A program made the position numbers and the translations under genes. A model generated the notes under the pieces. It searched no databases. It saw only the letters and a list, made by a program, of their open reading frames with translations, and was not told the DNA's origin. Of a stretch of 62,000 bases of DNA, positions 36,712 to 48,990 are shown piece by piece (the stretch's first letter is position 1; each line of letters opens with the position of its first letter). Source of the stretch: Cristatella mucedo (taxonomy: Eukaryota > Bryozoa > Phylactolaemata > Cristatellidae); the NCBI GenBank assembly GCA_009760855.2, contig WPIO01000091.1, forward strand, positions 1-62,000, given 5' to 3'.

Positions 36712-38931
36712 TATCTAGATACTTCAAATCAACCCGTCAAGGCATGAAGTAGCTCGGAGCAGAGTGCAGACCTTGCTTTAGGCAATCGCACTTTAATAAT
36801 TCAATTCGCTTGAGTTTGCAGCAGATCGCTGAATATAAAGACACCTCAATACTGCTCGTTATATCGTGTGATAACTTGCTGCAGATTGTGGAGCCTTGCA
36901 TTAGGCCATTCACACTTGAATAGCTTATTTTGCATGACTTCACAGCAGATCGCACTATATCTAGATAATTTAAATCGACCCGTCAAGTCATGCAGTCGCC
37001 CGGAGATTAGTGCAGGCCTTGCTTTAGGCAATCGCACTTGAATAACTCATTTCGCTTGAGTTTGCAGCAGATCGCAGCATATTAGGACACCTCGATACTG
37101 CTCGTTATCGCGTGTGATAACTTGCTGCTGTGTGAGGCGCCTTGCATTAAGCAATTCACACTTGAATAGCTTATCTTGCATGAGTTCACAGCAGATCACA
37201 CAATATCTAGATACTTTAAATCAACCCACCAGAGCGTGCAGTAGCTTGCAGCATAATGCAGCTCCTTGCTTCAGGCAATCGCACTTGAATACCTCATTTC
37301 GGTTGAGTTTGCAGCTGATCGCGGAATATAAAGACATCTCGATACTGCTCGTTATAGCCTGCGATAGCTTGCTGCAGAGTGGGGCCCCTTCCATTAGGCC
37401 ATTCACACTTGAATAACATACTTTGGATGAGATCGCAGCAGATCGCACAATATCTAGATACTTTAAATCGACCCGTCTCAGCGTGTGGTAGCTTGCAGCA
37501 GAGTGCAGCTCCTTGGTTTAAGCAATCGCACATGAATAACTCATTTCGGTTAAGTTTGCAGCTGATCGGGGAACAGAAAGACACCTCGATACAGCTCGTT
37601 ATATCGTGTAATAAGTTGCTGCAGATTGCAGCGCCTTGCATTAGGCCATTCACACTTGAATAGCTTATCTTGCATAATATCCCAGCAGATCGCACCATAT
37701 CTAGATACTTTAAACCAATCCGCCGGGGCATGCTGTTGTTTGCACCAAAATTCACCTCCTTGCTTTAGGCAATCGCAATTGAATAACTCATTTTGCTTGA
37801 GTTTGCAGCAAATCGGTAAATATAAAGACACCTCGATACTGCTCTTTATAGCCGTGATAGCTTGCTTCAGATTGCTGCGCCTTGCATAAGGCCATTCACA
37901 CTTGATTAGCTTATTTTGCATGACTTCACAGCAGATCGCACAATATCTAGATACTTTTAATCGACCCGTCAGAGAGTGCAGTAGCTTGCAGCAGAGTGCA
38001 GCTCCTTGCTTTAGGCAATCGCAATTTGATAACTCATTCCGCTTGCGTTTGCAGCAGATCTCCGAATATGAAGACACCTCAATAGAGCTCGTAATAGCCT
38101 GTAATAAGTTGCTGCAGAGTTCTGCGCTTTGCATTAAGCCATTCACACTTGAATAGCTTCTTTTGCATGAGTTCACAGCAGATCGCACAAAATCTAGCTA
38201 CTTTAAATCCAACCTTCGAAGCATGCAGGAGCTAGCAGCAGAGTGCTGCACCTTGGTTTAGGCAATCACACTTGAATAACGAACTTTGCTTGATTTTGCA
38301 GCATATCGCAGAACATAAAGATACCTCGATACTGCACCTCATTCCGTGTGATAACTTGCTGCAGAGTGCGGTGCCTTGCATTAAGCCATTTACACTTGAA
38401 TAACTTATTTTGAATGAGTTTACAGCAGATCGCACAATATCTAGAGACTTTAAATCCACCCGTCGAAGCTTGCATGAGCTGGCAGCAGAGTGCTGCACGT
38501 TGCTAAGGGCAATCGTACTTAAAAAACACATTTCGAATGAGTTTGCAGAAGATCGCAGAATGTAAAGACACCTCAATACTGCTCGATATGGCGTGTGATA
38601 ACTTGTTTCGGACAGTAGTGCCTTGCATTAAGCCATTCTCACTTGAATAACCTATTTTGCATGAGATAGCAGGAGATTGCCCAATATCTAGATACTTTAA
38701 TTCAACCCGTCGACGCGTGCAGGAGCTGGCAGCAGAGTGCTCATCTTTGCTTTAGGCAATCGCACTTAAAAAACGAATTTTGCTTGAATTTTCAGCAGAT
38801 CGCGGAACATAAACACACCTCGATACTCATCCTTATAGCTTGTGATAACTTGCGGCAGAGTGCTGTGCTTTGCATTAAGCCATTCACACTTGAATACCTT
38901 ATTTTGCATGAGTTCACAGCAGATCGCACAA
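36712..38931. repeat. HOR copy 17, subtype A1, 9 monomers, 2220 bp
   Basis: Reference length and, by eye, reference sequence. Confidence 0.95.
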
Positions 38932-41150
38932 TATCTAGATACTTCAAATCAACCCGTCAAGGCATGAAGTAGCTCGGAGCAGAGTGCAGACCTTGCTTTA
39001 GGCAATCGCACTTTAATAATTCAATTCGCTTGAGTTTGCAGCAGATCGCTGAATATAAAGACACCTCAATACTGCTCGTTATATCGTGTGATAACTTGCT
39101 GCAGATTGTGGAGCCTTGCATTAGGCCATTCACACTTGAATAGCTTATTTTGCATGACTTCACAGCAGATCGCACTATATCTAGATAATTTAAATCGACC
39201 CGTCAAGTCATGCAGTCGCCCGGAGATTAGTGCAGGCCTTGCTTTAGGCAATCGCACTTGAATAACTCATTTCGCTTGAGTTTGCACAGATCGCAGCATA
39301 TTAGGACACCTCGATACTGCTCGTTATCGCGTGTGATAACTTGCTGCTGTGTGAGGCGCCTTGCATTAAGCAATTCACACTTGAATAGCTTATCTTGCAT
39401 GAGTTCACAGCAGATCACACAATATCTAGATACTTTAAATCAACCCACCAGAGCGTGCAGTAGCTTGCAGCATAATGCAGCTCCTTGCTTCAGGCAATCG
39501 CACTTGAATACCTCATTTCGGTTGAGTTTGCAGCTGATCGCGGAATATAAAGACATCTCGATACTGCTCGTTATAGCCTGCGATAGCTTGCTGCAGAGTG
39601 GGGCCCCTTCCATTAGGCCATTCACACTTGAATAACATACTTTGGATGAGATCGCAGCAGATCGCACAATATCTAGATACTTTAAATCGACCCGTCTCAG
39701 CGTGTGGTAGCTTGCAGCAGAGTGCAGCTCCTTGGTTTAAGCAATCGCACATGAATAACTCATTTCGGTTAAGTTTGCAGCTGATCGGGGAACAGAAAGA
39801 CACCTCGATACAGCTCGTTATATCGTGTAATAAGTTGCTGCAGATTGCAGCGCCTTGCATTAGGCCATTCACACTTGAATAGCTTATCTTGCATAATATC
39901 CCAGCAGATCGCACCATATCTAGATACTTTAAACCAATCCGCCGGGGCATGCTGTTGTTTGCACCAAAATTCACCTCCTTGCTTTAGGCAATCGCAATTG
40001 AATAACTCATTTTGCTTGAGTTTGCAGCAAATCGGTAAATATAAAGACACCTCGATACTGCTCTTTATAGCCGTGATAGCTTGCTTCAGATTGCTGCGCC
40101 TTGCATAAGGCCATTCACACTTGATTAGCTTATTTTGCATGACTTCACAGCAGATCGCACAATATCTAGATACTTTTAATCGACCCGTCAGAGAGTGCAG
40201 TAGCTTGCAGCAGAGTGCAGCTCCTTGCTTTAGGCAATCGCAATTTGATAACTCATTCCGCTTGCGTTTGCAGCAGATCTCCGAATATGAAGACACCTCA
40301 ATAGAGCTCGTAATAGCCTGTAATAAGTTGCTGCAGAGTTCTGCGCTTTGCATTAAGCCATTCACACTTGAATAGCTTCTTTTGCATGAGTTCACAGCAG
40401 ATCGCACAAAATCTAGCTACTTTAAATCCAACCTTCGAAGCATGCAGGAGCTAGCAGCAGAGTGCTGCACCTTGGTTTAGGCAATCACACTTGAATAACG
40501 AACTTTGCTTGATTTTGCAGCATATCGCAGAACATAAAGATACCTCGATACTGCACCTCATTCCGTGTGATAACTTGCTGCAGAGTGCGGTGCCTTGCAT
40601 TAAGCCATTTACACTTGAATAACTTATTTTGAATGAGTTTACAGCAGATCGCACAATATCTAGAGACTTTAAATCCACCCGTCGAAGCTTGCATGAGCTG
40701 GCAGCAGAGTGCTGCACGTTGCTAAGGGCAATCGTACTTAAAAAACACATTTCGAATGAGTTTGCAGAAGATCGCAGAATGTAAAGACACCTCAATACTG
40801 CTCGATATGGCGTGTGATAACTTGTTTCGGACAGTAGTGCCTTGCATTAAGCCATTCTCACTTGAATAACCTATTTTGCATGAGATAGCAGGAGATTGCC
40901 CAATATCTAGATACTTTAATTCAACCCGTCGACGCGTGCAGGAGCTGGCAGCAGAGTGCTCATCTTTGCTTTAGGCAATCGCACTTAAAAAACGAATTTT
41001 GCTTGAATTTTCAGCAGATCGCGGAACATAAACACACCTCGATACTCATCCTTATAGCTTGTGATAACTTGCGGCAGAGTGCTGTGCTTTGCATTAAGCC
41101 ATTCACACTTGAATACCTTATTTTGCATGAGTTCACAGCAGATCGCACAA
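38932..41150. repeat. HOR copy 18, subtype A1, 9 monomers, 2219 bp, last complete core copy
   Basis: Standard apart from a 1-bp deletion in m2 at about 39286 (GTTTGCACAGATCGC). It remains core-like right up to the edge of the homogeneous domain, so there is no gradual loss of identity before the boundary. Confidence 0.95.
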
Positions 41151-41405
41151 TATCTAGATACTTCAAATCAACCCGTCAAGGCATGAAGTAGCTCGGAGCA
41201 GAGTGCAGACCTTGCTTTAGGCAATCGCACTTTAATAATTCAATTCGCTTGAGTTTGCAGCAGATCGCTGAATATAAAGACACCTCAATACTGCTCGTTA
41301 TATCGTGTGATAACTTGCTGCAGATTGTGGAGCCTTGCATTAGGCCATTCACACTTGAATAGCTTATTTTGCATGACTTCACAGCAGATCGCACTATATC
41401 TAGAT
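41151..41405. repeat. Partial HOR copy 19 (m1 and first bases of m2)
   Basis: m1 at 41151-41396 is core-like. m2 begins at 41397 with TATCTAGATA but then reads CTTTAAATCAACCCG instead of the core-specific ATTTAAATCGACCCG. Confidence 0.9.
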
Positions 41406-41559
41406 ACTTTAAATCAACCCGTCAAGTCATGCAGTCGCCCGGAGATTAGTGCAGGCCTTGCTTTAGGCAATCGCACTTGAATAACTCATTTCGCTTGAGT
41501 TTGCAGCAGATCGCAGCATATTAAGACACCTCGATACTGCTCGTTATAGCGTGTGATAA

Positions 41560-43075
41560 CTTGCTGCAGAGTGAGGCGCCTTGCATTAAGCCATTCACAC
41601 TTGAATAGCTTATCTTGCATGAGTTCACAGCAGATCGCACAATATCTAGATACTTTAAATCAACCCACCAGAGCGTGCAGTAGTTTGCAGCATAATGCAG
41701 CTCCTTGCTTCAGGCAATCGCACTTGAATAACTCATTTCGGTTGAGTTTGCAGCTGATCGCGGAATATAAAGACATCTCGATACGGCTCGTTGTAGCGTG
41801 CCATAGCTTGCTGCAGAGTGGGGCGCCTAGCATTAGGCCATTCACACTTGAATAACCTACTTTGCATGAGATCGCAGCAGATCGCACAATACCTAGATAC
41901 TTCAAATCAATCCGTTTTAGCGTGCTGTAGATTGCAGCAGAGTCCAGCTACTTGGTTTAGGCAATCGCACCTGAATAACACATTTCGGTTAAGTTTGCTA
42001 CAGATCGCTGAATTTAAAGACACCTCGATACTGCTCGTTATATCGTGTGATAACTTGCTACAGATTGCTGCGCCTAGCATTAGGCCATACACACTTGAAT
42101 AGCTTATCTTGCATGATATCCTAGCAGATCGCACCATATCTAGATACTTTAAACCAATCCGCCGGGGCGTGCTGTTGTTTGCACCAAAATGCACCTCCTA
42201 GCTTTAGGCAATCGCAATTGAATAACTCATTTTGCTTGAGTTTGCAGCAAATCGGTAAATATAAAGACACCTCGATACTGCTCTGATAGCCGTGATAGCT
42301 TGCTGCTGAGTGCGGCGCCTAGCATTAGGCCATTCACACTTGAATAACCTACTTTAGATGAGATCGCAGCAGATCGCACAATATCTAGATACTTTAAATC
42401 GACCCGTCTTAGCGTTTGGTAGCTTGCAGCAGAGTGCAGCTCCTTGGTTTAAGCAATCGCGCATGAATAACTCATTTCGGTTAAGTTTGCAGCTGATCGC
42501 GGAACGGAAAGACACCTCAATAGAGCTCGTAATAGCGGGTGATAACTTGCTGCAGAGTTCTGGGCTTTGCATTAAGCCATTAACACTTGATTAGCTTATT
42601 TTGCATGAGTTTACAGCAGATCGTACAATATCTAGATACTTTAAATCGACCCGTCAGAGCGTGCAGTAGCTTGCAGCAGAGTGCAGCTCCTTGCTTTAGG
42701 CATTAGGAATTTGATAACTCATTCAGCTCGCGTTTGCAGCAGATCGCTGAACATGACGACACCGCAATAGAGCTCGTAATAGCCTGAAATAGGTTGCTGC
42801 CGAGTTCTGAGCTTTGCATTAAGCCATTCTCACTTGAATAACCTATTTTGCTTAAGATAGCAGGATATTGCCCAATATCTAGATACTTTAAATCCACCCG
42901 TCGAAGCGTGCAGGAGCTGGCAGCACAGTGCTCAGCTTTGCTTCAGGAAATCGCACTTGAAAAACGCCTTATGCTTGATTTTGCAGCAGATCGCTGAACA
43001 TAAACACACCTCGATACTCATCCTCATAGCTTGTGATAATTTGCGGCAGAGTGCTGAGCTTTGCATTAAGCCATT
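41560..43075. repeat. Block repeat, partner at 44522-46037 (offset about 2962 bp)
   Basis: Palindromes at 42137, 42382, 42629 and 42876 correspond to 45099, 45344, 45591 and 45838, each 2962 bp later. Shared rare states include CTCTGATAGCCGTGATAGC, GCATTAGGAATTTGATAAC, GAAATAGGTTGCTGCCGAG and TTGCTTAAGATAGCAGG. Similarity fades at both ends, where m3-type and m1-type monomers stand opposite each other. Edges are approximate. Confidence 0.8.
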
Positions 43076-44033
43076 CACACTTGAATAGCTTATCTTGCAT
43101 GAGTTCACAGCAGATCGCACATGATCTGGATACTTTAAATCAACCCGCCAGAGCCTGCAGTAGTTTGCAGCATAATGCAGCTCTTTGTTTCAGGCAATCG
43201 CACTTGAATAATTCAATTCGCTTGAGTTTACAGCTGATCGCTGAATATAAAGACACCTCGATACATCTCGTTATATCGTGTGATAACTTGCTGCAGATTG
43301 TGGAGCCTTGCATTAGGCCATTCACACTTGAATAGCTTATTTTGCATGACTTCACAGCAGATCGCACTATATCTAGATACTTTAAATGAACCCGTCAAGT
43401 CATGCAGTCACCCGGAGATTAGTGCAGGCCTTGCTTTAGGCAATCGCACTTGAATAACTCATTTCGCTTGAGTTTGTAGCAGATCGCAGCATAATAAGAC
43501 ACCTCGATACTGCTCGTTATAGCGTGTGATAACTTGCTGCTTTGTGAGGCGCCTTGCATTAAGCCATTCACACTTGAATAGCCTATCTTGCGTGAGTTCA
43601 CAGCAGATCACACAATATCTAGATGCTTTAAATCAACCCACCAGAGCGTGCAGTAGTTTGCAGCATAATGCAGCTCCTTGCTTCAGGCAATCGCACTTGA
43701 ATAACTCATTTCGGTCAAGTTTGCAGCTGATCGCGAAATATAAAGACATCTCGATACTGCTCGTTATAGTGTGCGATAGCTTGCTGCAGAGTGGGGTGCC
43801 TACCATTAGGCCATTCACACTTGAATAACATACTTTGGATGAGATCGCAGCAGATCGCACAATATCTAGATACTTTAAATCGACCCGTCTCAGCGTGTGG
43901 TAGCTTGCAGCAGACTGCAGCTCCTTGGTTTAAGCAATCGCACATGAATAACTCATTTCGGTTAAGTTTGCAGCTGATAGGGAAACAGAAAGACACCTCG
44001 ATACAGCTCGTTATATCGTGTGATAACTTGCTA

Positions 44034-45021
44034 CAGATTGCGGCGCCTTGCATAAGGCCATACACACTTGAATAGCTTATCTTGCATGAGTTCACAGGAG
44101 ATCGCACAATATCTAGATACTTTAAATCAACCCACCAGAGCGTGCAGTAGTTTGCAGCATAATGCAGCTCCTCACTTCAGGCAATCTCACTTGAATAACT
44201 CATTTCGGTTGAGTTTGCAGCTGATCGCGGAATATAAAGACATCTCGATACGGCTCGTTGTAGCGTGCGATAGCTTGCTGCAGAGTAGGGCGCCTAGCAT
44301 TAGGCCATTCACACTTGAATAACCTACTTTGCATGAGATCGCAGCAGATCGCACAATACCTAGATACTTCAAATCAATCCGTTTTAGCGTGCTGTAGCTT
44401 GCAGCAGAGTCCAGCTACTTGGTTTAGGCAATCGCACCTGAATAACACATTTCGGTTAAGTTAGCTACAGATCGCTGAATTTAAAGACACCTCGATACTG
44501 CTCGTTATATCGTGTGATAACTTGCTGCAGATTGCGGCGCCTTGCATAAGGCCATACACACTTGAATAGCTTATCTTGCATGAGTTCACAGGAGATCGCA
44601 CAATATCTAGATACTTTAAATCAACCCACCAGAGCGTGCAGTAGTTTGCAGCATAATGCAGCTCCTCACTTCAGGCAATCTCACTTGAATAACTCATTTC
44701 GGTTGAGTTTGCAGCTGATCGCGGAATATAAAGACATCTCGATACGGCTCGTTGTAGCATGCGATAGCTTGCTGCAGAGTGGGGCGCCTAGCATTAGGCC
44801 ATTCACACTTGAATAACCTACTTTGCATGAGATCGCAGCAGATCGCACAATACCTAGATATTTCAAATCAATCCGTTTTAGCGTGCTGTAGCTTTGCAGC
44901 AGAGTCCAGCTACTTGGTTTAGGCAATCGCACCTGAATAACACATTTCGGTTAAGTTTGCTACAGATCGCTGAATTTAAAGACACCTCGATACTGCTCGT
45001 TATATCGTGTGATAACTTGCT
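44034..45021. repeat. Tandem duplication of a 494-bp monomer pair
   Basis: Palindromes at 44110 and 44357 are matched by those at 44604 and 44851. Both copies share the unusual GCATAAGGCCATACACAC, GAGTTCACAGGAGATCGC, GCTCCTCACTTCAGGC and CCGTTTTAGCGTGCTG. Only a few substitutions separate them, so this duplication is much younger than the surrounding divergence. The edges lie inside the shared TATATCGTGTGATAACTTGC block and are approximate. Confidence 0.85.
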
Positions 45022-46459
45022 ACAGATTGCTGCGCCTAGCATTAGGCCATACACACTTGAATAGCTTATCTTGCATGATATCCTAGCAGATCGCACCATA
45101 TCTAGATACTTTAAACCAATCCGCCGGGGCGTGCTGTTGTTTGCACCAAAATGCACCTCCTTGCTTTAGGCAATCGCAATTGAATAACTCATTTTGCTTG
45201 AGTTTGCAGCAAATCGGTAAATATAAAGACACCTCGATACTGCTCTGATAGCCGTGATAGCTTGCTGCTGAGTGCGGCGCCTAGCATTAGGCCATTCACA
45301 CTTAAATAACCTACTTTAGATGAGATCGCAGCAGATCGCACAATATCTAGATACTTTAAATCGACCCGTGTCAGCGTGTGGTAGCTTGCAGCAGAGTGCA
45401 GCTCCTTGGTTTAAGCAATCGCGCATGAATAACTCATTTCGGTTAAGTTTGCAGCTAATTGCGGAACGGAAAGACACCTCAATAGAGCTCGTAATAGCGG
45501 GTGATAACTTGCTGCAGAGTTCTGGGCTTTGCATTAAGCCATTAACACTTGATTAGCTTATTTTGCATGAGTTCACAGCAGATCACACAATATCTAGATA
45601 CTTTAAATCGACCCGTCAGAGCGTGCAGTAGCTTGCAGCAGAGTGCAGCTCCTTGCTTTAGGCATTAGGAATTTGATAACTCATTCAGCTCGCGTTTGCA
45701 GCAGATCGCTGAATATGACGACACCTCAATAGAGCTCGTAATAGCCTGAAATAGGTTGCTGCCGAGTTCTGAGCTTTGCATTAAGCCATTCTCACTTGAA
45801 TAACCTATTTTGCTTAAGATAGCAGGAGATTGCCCAATATCTAGATACTTTAAATCCACCCGTCGAAGCGTGCAGGAGCTGGCAGCACAGTGCTCAGCTT
45901 TGCTTCAGGCAATCGCACTTGAAAAACGCCTAATGCTTGATTTTGCAGCAGATCGCTGAACATAAACACATCTTGATACTCATCCTCATAGCTTGTGATA
46001 ATTTGCGGCAGAGTGCTGTGCTTTGCATTAAGCCATTCACACTTAAATACCTTATTTTGCATGAGTTCACAGCAGATCGCACAATATCTAGATTCTTCAA
46101 ATCAACCCGTCAAGGCATGAAGTAGCTCGGAGCAGAGTGCAGGCCTTGCTTAAGGCAATCGCACTTGAATAATTCAATTCGCTTGAGTTTGCAGCTGATC
46201 GCTGAATATAAAGACTCCTCGACACTGCTCGTTATATCGTGTGATAACTTGCTGCAGATTGTGGAGCCTTGCATTAGGCCATTCAGACTTGAATAGCTTA
46301 TTTTGCATGACTTCACAGCAGATCGCACTATATCTAGATACTTTAAATCAACCCTTCAAGTCATGCAGTCACCCGGAGATTAGTGCAGGCCTTGCTTTAG
46401 GCAATCGCACTTGAATAACTCATTTCGCTTGAGTTTGCAGCAGATCGCAGCATATTAAG

Positions 46460-46953
46460 ACACCTCGATACTGCTCGTTATAGCGTGTGATAACTTGCTG
46501 CTGTGTGAGGCGCCTTGCATTAAGCCATTCACACTTGAATAGCTTATCTTGCATGAGTTCACAGCAGATCACTCAATATCTAGATGCTTTAAATCAACCC
46601 ACCAGAGCGTGCAGTAGTTTGCAGCATAATGCAGCTCCTTGCTTCAGGCAATCGCACTTGAATAACTCATTTCGGTTGAGTTTGCAGCAGATCGCAGAAT
46701 ATTAAGACACCTCGATACTGCTCGTTATAGCGTGTGATAACTTGCTGCAGTGTGAGGCGCCTTGCATTAGGCCATTCACACTTGAATAGCTTATCTTGCA
46801 TGAGTTCACAGCACATCACACAATATCTAGATACTTTAAATCAACCCACCAGAGCGTGCAGTAGTTTGCAGCATAATGCAGCTCTTTGCTTCAGGCAATC
46901 GCACTTGAATAACTCATTTCGGTTGAGTTTGCAGCAGATCGCAGAATATTAAG
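46460..46953. repeat. Local tandem duplication of single m3-type monomers
   Basis: Monomers with palindromes at 46577 and 46824 are nearly identical neighbours (both have CAACCCACCAGAGCG, GCAGCATAATGCAGC, CATTTCGGTTGAG and GCAGAATATTAAGACACC). The following monomer at 47071 starts like them but becomes m5-like at GCGAGCAGTTGTTTGCACC. This is a single-monomer amplification rather than HOR amplification. Confidence 0.8.
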
Positions 46954-46959
46954 ACACCT

Positions 46960-48990
46960 CGATACTGCTCGTTATAGCGTGTGATAACTTGCTGCAGTGT
47001 GAGGCGCCTTGCATTAAGCCATATACACTTGAATAGCTTATTTCGCATGAGCTTACAGCAGATCGCACAATATCTAGATACTTTAAATCAACCCACCAGA
47101 GCGAGCAGTTGTTTGCACCATAATGCAGCTCCTTGCCTTAGGCAATCGCACTTAAATAACTCATTTCGGTTAAGTTTGCAGCTGATCGCGGAATATAAAG
47201 ACATCTCGATACTGCTCGTTATAGCGTGCGATAGCATGCTGCAGAGTGGGGCGCCTAGCATTAGGCCATTCACACTTGAATAACCTACTTTGGATAAGAT
47301 CGCAGCAGCTCGCACAATATCTAGATACTTTAAATCAACCCGTCTAAGCGTGCTGTAGCTTGCAGCAGAGTCAAGCTACTTGGTTTAGGCAATCGCACCT
47401 AAATAACACATTTTGGTTAAGTTTGCTGCAGATCGCTGAATATAAAGACACCTCGATACTGCTCGTTATATCGTGTGATAACTTGCGGCAGATTGCGGCG
47501 CCTAGCATTAGGCCATTCACACGTAAATAGCTTATCTTGCATGATATCCCAGCAGATCGCACAATATCTAGAGACTTTAAACCAATCAACCGGGGCATGC
47601 AGTTGTTTGTGCCAAAATGCTCCTCCTTGCTTTAGGCAATCGCACTTGAATAACTCATTTCGCTTAGGTTAGCAGCAGATCGCTGAATATTAAGACACCT
47701 CAATACTACTTGTTATATCTTGTGATGACTTGCTGTGGAGTGCTGATACTTGCATCAAGCCATTCACACTTGAATAGCTTATCTTGCATGAGTTCACTGC
47801 AGATCGCACAATATCTAGATACTTTAAATCAACCCGCCAGAGCTTGGAGTAGTTTGCAGCATGATGCAGCTCCTTGCTTCAGGCAATCGCACTTGAATTA
47901 CTCATTTTTCTTGCGTTTGCAGCAGATTGCTGAATATAAAGACACCTCAATAGAGCTCGTAATAGCGGGTCATAACTTGCTGCAGAGTTCTGGGCTTTGC
48001 ATTAAGCCATTAACACTTGATTAGCTTATTTTGCATGAGTTCACAGCAGATCACACAATATCTAGATACTTTAAATCGACCCGTCAGAGCGTGCAGTAGC
48101 TTGCAGCATAGTGCAGCTCCTTGCTTTAGGCATTAGGAATTTGATAACTCATTCCGCTTGCGTTTGCAGCAGATCGCTGAATATGACGACACCTCAATAG
48201 AGCTCGTAATAGCCTGAAATAGGTTGCTGCCGAGTTCTGAGCTTTGCATTAAGTCATTCTCACTTGAATAACCTATTTTGCTTAAGATAGCAGGAGATTG
48301 CCCAATATCTAGATACTTTAAATCCACCCGTCGAAGCGTGCAGAAGCTGGCAGCACAGTGCTCAGCTTTGCTTCAGGCAATCGCACTTGAAAAACGCCTT
48401 ATGCTTGATTTTGCAACAGATCGCTTAACATAACCACACCTCGATACTCATCCTCATAGCTTGTGATAATTTGCGGCAGAGTGCTGTGCTTTGTGTTAAG
48501 CCATCCACACTTAAATACCTTATTTTGTATGAGTTCACAGCAGATCGCACAATATCTAGATTCTTCAAATCAACCCGTCTAGGCATGAAGTAGCTTGGAG
48601 CAGAGTGCAGGCCTTGCTTTAGGCAATCGCACTTGAATAATTCAATTCGCTTGAGTTTGCAGCAGATCGCTGAATATAAAGACACCTCGATACTGCTCTT
48701 TATAGCCGTGATAGCTTGCTGCTGAGTGCAGCGCCTAGCAATAGGCCATTCACACTTGAATAACCTACTTTGGATGAGATCGCAGCAGATCGCACAATAT
48801 CTAGATACTTTCAATCGACCCGTCTCAGCGTGTGGTAGCTTGCAGCAGAGTGCAGCTCCTTGGTTTAAGCAATCGCACATGAATAACTCATTTCGGTTAA
48901 GTTTGCAGCTGATCGGGGAACAGAAAGACACCTCGATACAGCTTGTTATATCGTGTGATAACTTGCTGCAGATTGCGGCGCCTTGCATAA
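46960..48990. repeat. Long block repeated at about 51890-53680
   Basis: Palindromes at 47071, 47318, 47565 and 47812 match 52003, 52250, 52497 and 52744, offset 4932 bp (about 20 monomers). Palindromes at 48306, 48553 and 48798 match 52991, 53238 and 53483, offset 4685 bp. The downstream copy therefore lacks one monomer (the m6-type at 48059). Shared rare states include GCGAGCAGTTGTTTGCACC, AAGATCGCAGCAGCTCGC, CTTGTTATAT and ACTTGCATCAAGCC. Confidence 0.82.

Larger units (their letters stand above)
1..41405. repeat. Homogeneous core: tandem 2220-bp higher-order repeats
   Basis: The diagnostic start of monomer m1 (palindrome followed by TACTTCAAATCAACCCGTC and AAGGCATGAAG) occurs at 113, 2336, 4556, 6779, 9502, 11724, 13949, 16171, 18398, 21125, 23376, 25602, 27827, 30048, 32271, 34491, 36712, 38932 and 41151. 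Spacing is 2219-2251 bp except for two units of 2723 and 2727 bp. By eye, copies are nearly identical base for base; length differences are fully explained by short indels in most copies. This level of identity means recent amplification or ongoing homogenisation. Confidence 0.96.
41406..48797. repeat. Divergent flank 1: same monomer types, irregular order
   Basis: About 30 monomers at 244-248 bp spacing. By signature the order is m2, m3, m4-like, m5, m4, m6, m9, m3, m2, m3, m4, m3, m4-like, m3, m4-like, m5, m4, m6, m9, m1, m2, m3, m3, m3/m5 chimera, m4-like, m5, m3, m6, m9, m1. No m7 or m8 was recognised. Monomers of one type differ from their core counterparts by scattered substitutions (for example TTATAGCGTG for TTATCGCGTG in m2). 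Type calls rest on short signatures and are less certain than in the core. Confidence 0.85.

Noticed and set aside
41151-46084. A regular 20-monomer HOR in flank 1
   Set aside because: The m1-to-m1 distance fits 20 monomers once (4934 bp) but the next interval is 4194 bp or less, and the internal order is not repeated. I report only the block duplications that can be matched.
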